This document shows positions 13,215 to 17,670 of a stretch of DNA of 17,670 bases, in pieces. Within the stretch, counting starts at the first letter, position 1, and every line of letters begins with the position of its first letter. Source of the stretch: Gamsiella multidivaricata. Taxonomy: Eukaryota > Mortierellomycota > Mortierellomycetes > Mortierellales > Mortierellaceae. Below the pieces are notes generated by a model. The model had not been told where the DNA came from, searched no databases, and was given only the letters and a program-made list of their open reading frames with translations. The translations under genes and the position numbers were made by a program. The stretch is from positions 1 through 17,670 of the forward strand of contig NW_026251880.1 of NCBI RefSeq assembly GCF_025024155.1, given 5' to 3'.

Positions 13215-14469
13215 ATGAACAACAACAACGACAAAACCCTCTTTGAAACTACCCCTTCGACCCAGCTGATTGATGATGGCTCAGCCATGGAAGTCGACGA
13301 ATTTGACCAAGGGTCTAGCCCCCCCTTGAGTGAGGACAGGCAAGAATCACCTCTAGTAGAGGAGCCTTTGTCCATTGACGCGCTGTTACAAAAATTCCAG
13401 GCGCAAAGAAAACTTCTGGTGGAGCGTGAGGCGTACCTCGTTCGGCTGGTAACCACTGCCGATGATAATGCCGAGAACGCCAACCATCAGCAAAATTATG
13501 AGGAGACCACCAAGCAGTTGACAGCAGTCGACAAAAAAAATAGATATGCTTGTTAGATCAATCGAAAACGTGGCCTCTCTCAAGAATCCCAGAATACCCA
13601 TTGTCCGTGGTGGCCCAATTAATCAATCCCACCAAGGTAACGTTCAGCAATACAATAAGAGTCCATTCGCGTTGAAAATAAACGATGATATGCCACGCTT
13701 TAAAGCTGGCGGTGACCCCAGAACGTTCCTGGATAATGTGAAATCTAAAGTCAGCACTTATGTTGGTGATGATGTCTTTGCGCAGACATGTGCACGCTAT
13801 CTCTTGTACTTGACTTCGAGTGACTATCACAGACAGGCTCTCGAAGAAGAATTCAAGAAGAGAGCCAAAGAGACACTGACTTGGGATAGCTGTGAGGCTA
13901 TCTTTCTCCAAATCGCGCTGACAGAACAAGAGCGCATTAATCAAATGATGGACCTGGTGAAATCAGGCAGAAAAAAGGATGAGTCTTATCGTCAATTCGC
14001 TATGCGCATCTCTCGCGATATCAGGGTTTATGGGATTAAGAATGACAATGAAGTTGTTCTTTCTCTCTTGTGCGGTTCGGTTACGCCCGGCACGCTCAAC
14101 CTGATGATCATGCGATTGGCCATGGATAATAAAGATGCGACGAGATTTACATCAATCAATGCTTTTATAAAAATACTCAGCATCCTCGTGGGTCCCAATC
14201 AACCCCATGACAGAATCAAGACTGACTCTTCTGATGCAGGTCCGTTCCGAAACAATAGAAATGGCTCGGCGAGACGGTTCACGCCAAAGGGTCACAGACC
14301 CACGCAAAAAGGAACGCCGCAATCCTCGGCGTCTCCCATTGCCACGTCTCGTCACCAATCTTCCCAGTCCATGCCTCTGTACCAGTGCCACAAATGCGGT
14401 CCCAATTATTCGCATAACACGGATGGGCACCTCGAGTGCGAGAACTGCCATCGTCGTGGTGTGGTGTAG
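13215..14469 (+). pseudogene. gag: Gypsy-2 Gag, split at an A8 run
   Basis: The first frame starts MNNNNDKTLFETT at 13215, is acidic and Pro/Ser-rich, then has a charged helix (LQKFQAQRKLLVEREAYLVR), and stops at 13554-13556. The second frame, open from before the ATG at 13546 to TAG 14467-14469, carries the capsid-like region (MPRFKAGGDPRTFLDNVKSK, SYRQFAMRISRDIRVYG). It ends in a Cys-rich tail, CHKC...CENCHRRG, that does not fit the CX2CX4HX4C knuckle. The two frames meet at eight A residues (13533-13540). With one A fewer, both would form a single protein of about 417 residues. This is either a one-base mutation, a homopolymer sequencing error, or a slippage site. It may be functional if slippage occurs. 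Confidence 0.82.
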
Positions 14470-15347
14470 TAAATGAGAATCAGTTGGTTGTTCTTGCAAA
14501 GTTAATATTAGATCACAGGGAAGAGCACCGCCCCCAGAATAAAAGAATAAACGGTCTGGTACCTGAACCACAGTCTTCTTTCCACCAAAATCATTTGTAT
14601 CACGCATTGTATTCGTCCAGATTGTCCGGATAACACCGCATCAACGACAGGTACTGGCTACCACCGTCAGCAACCCATGCAACGAGATACAATCAACAGG
14701 GAATGCCGATCCTGATCATTCGCCACCTTTGCGCCGTCAATCGCTCTTATTTAGACATTGTACTTGCCCCGCAGCGCTTCCCCGATTACCGATCGTCTCA
14801 TTGAGCATCCGTCATCGGCCCACCCTCGTGAAACGGCATTATAAAGGTACAACGGAGGCCTGATCAGCAACTATTGGCATACAACGACTCCAGAGGGGTG
14901 GACTTCATTGTCACGACTCCTCACCTCATCGGACATCACAATATGCGAACTCCTTGCAACTACCCCAGTCATTCCCAAAGGAATATAGTCCTAGCTCGCA
15001 CCATTTAGCTAAATAGATCCCCATATTTATTCCTTTCCATTTACGTCTAGTCTATTTTACCTTTGTGTTCTTACATTCCGATCTAAAGGAGGACCCTGCA
15101 CCACGAACCAGTAAGTGACCGAAGCACAGCCTTGCCGAAGTCCTATTCGCGTGGTAACTCCCGTTGTAAATAGAACTAATGGTAGAAGTTATAGAACCCG
15201 TTAGTAGACCCCCTACACCGCAGTGGGCACAAGACAGCGGACTGTAAAGGAAAAGTGTACTAATCTACCAATACTAGTGGTAAGAATGAATCAAATGAAT
15301 CGAATACGATCAATCCATGCATCTATGCCTTGACCTCAGAAAAGGCG
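14470..15347 (+). other. Gag-pol spacer with a candidate intron
   Basis: About 880 bp separate Gag from the pol ATG and contain no convincing frame. A perfect 5' splice hexamer GTAAGT at 15111, a branch-like TACTAAT at 15258-15264 and an AG at 15276-15277 outline a 167-bp intron. Splicing would join an upstream frame open from 15013 (no ATG seen) to the pol frame. A spacer of this size between gag and pol is unusual for gypsy elements and might also be an old insertion. Confidence 0.4.
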
Positions 15348-17670
15348 ATGAATAATAATAATCAATCTAATACGAATGCCCGTCTATTGTCTTATACATC
15401 ACAGGAGCACGCCCAGCGAAGTTCCAGTACAATGGCCGAAGACAGTGATGGCAACGATGACGGAAATACCAACGACATTTCCAAAAGCAATGGAAATAAC
15501 AACTCCAAAAATGTCAAAATAAATTTGAATATTTGTAACAATACACAAAATGCCGCATTGAATGGAATTAGTACGAACAAGAAAACGAGGAATAGAAAAT
15601 GCCAGAAAAATATTCGGCAACGAACAGCAACGGAAAAAGGAACGCCGATGCAAAAAAGGAGAACGTTGAGTCTAACGCCCAATCTTGCGTTGTACGACAA
15701 GACTAATACTCCGGCGCAGCTTGAAATCATTTCTCACATGCAGCCGCGCATTGCAATGAATCCTGCTTTAGCGCAGTCTGAAGTTAGTCTTGATAAACAG
15801 CCGCACCTTGCAACGCGTCCTCGTACGTTAGCGTGTTTGCATGTTGATGGCCATCTTGAGTCAATTGATCTTGAAGAATTGTATCGGCAGGAAAAAGAAG
15901 CCGAAAGAATGGAATCCAGAGCCCCTGAATACGGAAAAAATCAGATACGGGTTTCGTCTCTTCAGAAAATAGAAGACAACTTTATTGAATTGGCAAAATT
16001 GAATACAAACAAAGAGAAGGCTGATAGAAGAATACTTGTCTCTGTCACCTTCGAGGATGAAAAATATGATGCGTTACTAGACACAGGCGCAACCGACACC
16101 TGCATTCGGCAAGACATTGCCATCAAGCACAATAAACAAATCAATCCCGTTGAAGGTGTCATCACACTGGCTGACGAAAGCCAAACAATCCCTCGAATTG
16201 GTCAAACGGAGAACATTGAGTTGCAATATGGTACGCGAATAGTATCAGCACCAATGGAGGTAATTACTCAGTCCTATCCATTCATCATCGGGATGGATCT
16301 CTTCCACCAATTCGGTTTTAGCATCTCTGGTCTCGCCAATCCCGGCGACGATGCGATGCAACTGCCTGAACCGGAAGAGGATAAAAAACCATTTCTTGTT
16401 CCTGGTGAGCAACCCGACGAAGAAAAGACTAATGCGTTTTTGGGAATGAAAAAGAAATTTCTATCGAAAATCGAAAAATATCTCGCGGAAAACGCGAACA
16501 TTCCAAAGACTACTTTCTGTCCCGTACCTGAAATGAAAGTCTATTTACCAATCCCAGAGGGTACAGTGCTATTCAGAAGGCCTCGACCATTCGCCGAAAA
16601 GCAAATGAGCATCTTTGAGGACACAATCGAGAAATGGCTACGTGACGATGTGATCACGCTGGCCCCTGTAGGCAATGTACATAACAATACCCTCACACTT
16701 GCTGCTAAAAAAGATGAACATGGCAAGAAGACGCTATGGCGAGTCTGCCTTGACCCCAGACCGCTGAACAAGCATCTGCCGGATGATAATTATCCCTTGC
16801 CTCTAATCAATGACATAATCACACGTCTAGCGGGTAACTCCATATTCACTACAATTGATCTCTCTCAGGCGTACCATCGTCTCCCAATCCATGAGGATGA
16901 TCAACCGCTGACTGCGCTCATGCACAATGGCAAACAACACATGTTCAAGAAAGCACCTTTTGGACTGAAGCCGTTGTCCAGTCTTTTTCAGAGGGGAATG
17001 TCGAGGATCCTCGGCGATCTTCCATTCGTCTGTAATTTCATTGATGACATTGTGATATTCTCCAAGAATCGAGATGAACATGCCGAGCATGTACGGACCG
17101 TAATCAAACGGCTCAATGAAGCCAAATTAATAATCAATCGCGACAAATGCAACTTCTTCAGCACGCAAATCTCGTTGCTGGGTTTCATAATCGGACTACA
17201 CGGAAAGAGCGTAGATCCAACCAAATTTGCAAATATCAATGAATGGGAACCGCCAAAGACGGCAAAACAGGTCCAGTCATACCTTGGCACGTTTAATTTC
17301 TTCAGGGAGTATATTCCCCTGTTCAGTGAAGTCGCAGCACCTTTGGATGCGCTTCGTAGTCGAACTGAGCCATTCACTCTGAATAAGGAACAATTACAAT
17401 CATTTAATACGCTGAAAAATCTGTTGACACATGCACCAATACTGTCATTCCCTGATTTTAGCAAACCATTTTACGTTGCAACAGATGCCTCAGATGTTGG
17501 CATCGGTGCTGTCTTATACCAACTACCTCGCGGTAGAGATCACCCGAAGGACATCAATTATATTTCCTTCATGGCACGCTCTCTACAAGAAAGAGAACGC
17601 AAATACAGTGCCACCAAGAAAGAATTGCTTGCAATCGTATTTGCTCTGAATAAATTCCACTACTATCTGT
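15348..17670 (+). CDS. pol: Gypsy-2 protease-reverse transcriptase-RNase H (3' partial)
   Basis: The frame is open from 15264 and runs off the window. The first ATG is 15348, giving MNNNNQSNTNARLL and 774 visible codons. The first 200 or so residues are a low-complexity Asn/Lys/Thr-rich extension with no recognised domain. The retropepsin follows with LLDTGATDTCI (catalytic Asp245) and PFIIGMDLFHQFG. The reverse transcriptase has WRVCLDPRPLNKHLP, FTTIDLSQAYHRLPI, APFGLKPLSSLFQRG and a catalytic FIDD at 564-567, where most gypsy elements have YLDD or YIDD. RNase H begins with FYVATDASDVGIGAVLY (Asp713) and ERKYSATKKELLAIVFAL. No stop or frameshift is seen in 2.3 kb, so this part looks intact. 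Integrase should follow beyond the window. Confidence 0.93.
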   Translation, partial: MNNNNQSNTNARLLSYTSQEHAQRSSSTMAEDSDGNDDGNTNDISKSNGNNNSKNVKINLNICNNTQNAALNGISTNKKTRNRKCQKNIRQRTATEKGTPMQKRRTLSLTPNLALYDKTNTPAQLEIISHMQPRIAMNPALAQSEVSLDKQPHLATRPRTLACLHVDGHLESIDLEELYRQEKEAERMESRAPEYGKNQIRVSSLQKIEDNFIELAKLNTNKEKADRRILVSVTFEDEKYDALLDTGATDTCIRQDIAIKHNKQINPVEGVITLADESQTIPRIGQTENIELQYGTRIVSAPMEVITQSYPFIIGMDLFHQFGFSISGLANPGDDAMQLPEPEEDKKPFLVPGEQPDEEKTNAFLGMKKKFLSKIEKYLAENANIPKTTFCPVPEMKVYLPIPEGTVLFRRPRPFAEKQMSIFEDTIEKWLRDDVITLAPVGNVHNNTLTLAAKKDEHGKKTLWRVCLDPRPLNKHLPDDNYPLPLINDIITRLAGNSIFTTIDLSQAYHRLPIHEDDQPLTALMHNGKQHMFKKAPFGLKPLSSLFQRGMSRILGDLPFVCNFIDDIVIFSKNRDEHAEHVRTVIKRLNEAKLIINRDKCNFFSTQISLLGFIIGLHGKSVDPTKFANINEWEPPKTAKQVQSYLGTFNFFREYIPLFSEVAAPLDALRSRTEPFTLNKEQLQSFNTLKNLLTHAPILSFPDFSKPFYVATDASDVGIGAVLYQLPRGRDHPKDINYISFMARSLQERERKYSATKKELLAIVFALNKFHYYL

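Larger units (their letters stand above)
13215..17670 (+). mobile_element. Ty3/gypsy retrotransposon Gypsy-2 (continues past window)
   Basis: Order: Gag in two overlapping frames, a long non-coding spacer, then one open protease-RT-RNase H frame cut by the window end. It is more A/T-rich than Gypsy-1 and belongs to a different lineage: its protease has DTGA, its RT has FIDD and its Gag lacks a normal CCHC knuckle. The 5' LTR is not found. The integrase and 3' LTR would lie beyond 17670. Confidence 0.85.

Noticed and set aside
14436..14633. A 65-codon frame just after Gypsy-2 Gag as a gag-pol linker
   Set aside because: It is out of frame with both neighbours and lacks any protease or nucleocapsid feature.

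Overview
The window looks like transposon-packed DNA from a filamentous fungus. The elements present (fungal Tc1/mariner DNA transposons and Ty3/gypsy LTR retrotransposons, one primed by an initiator-tRNA-like site), the splice-like signals and the absence of any bacterial operon support this. The protein style suggests an early-diverging fungus such as a Mucoromycota member, but that placement is inference. I find no clearly intact host gene. Almost everything from about 1.1 kb onward is mobile DNA, much of it nested.

Layout: (1) 195-829 is a 241-bp tandem repeat, 2.6 copies, carrying small hairpins whose stems covary. (2) 1148-1269 is a near-perfect foldback MITE. (3) An unidentified small reading frame (1477-2186) is split by a minus-oriented solo LTR (1617-2027) with a perfect 5-bp target duplication. 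(4) 2322-3306 is the 3' part of a minus-strand Tc1 element (Tc1-A), interrupted by the 3' end of a minus-strand gypsy element (LTR 3307-3501, polypurine tract, pol tail). (5) That remnant is itself cut at 3563 by a plus-strand gypsy element (Gypsy-1): short LTR, initiator-tRNA primer site, gag, a textbook -1 frameshift signal into pro, then pol. Pol is broken near its C-terminus at 8460 by Tc1-B.

(6) Tc1-B (8460-10058, minus) carries an intact transposase with a DD34E triad. (7) Tc1-C (10267-11887, plus) carries an intact transposase with unusual DD39E spacing and about 205-bp, almost identical terminal inverted repeats. (8) 11932-13045 holds two more minus-oriented LTR sequences and a dead Tc1 copy (Tc1-D) sitting in the TATA box of one of them. 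(9) 13215 to the window end is a second plus-strand gypsy element (Gypsy-2). It has a Gag broken at an A8 homopolymer, an 0.88-kb gag-pol spacer with a candidate intron, and a long open protease-RT-RNase H frame that runs off the window.

The most interesting shared structure is in the Tc1 elements. In all four, the terminal repeat motif recurs about 185-198 bp inward in inverted orientation, so each transposon end looks like a mini-element of its own. Transposase B and C reading frames are intact and could be functional. The gypsy elements supply nested insertion history and candidate recoding signals.
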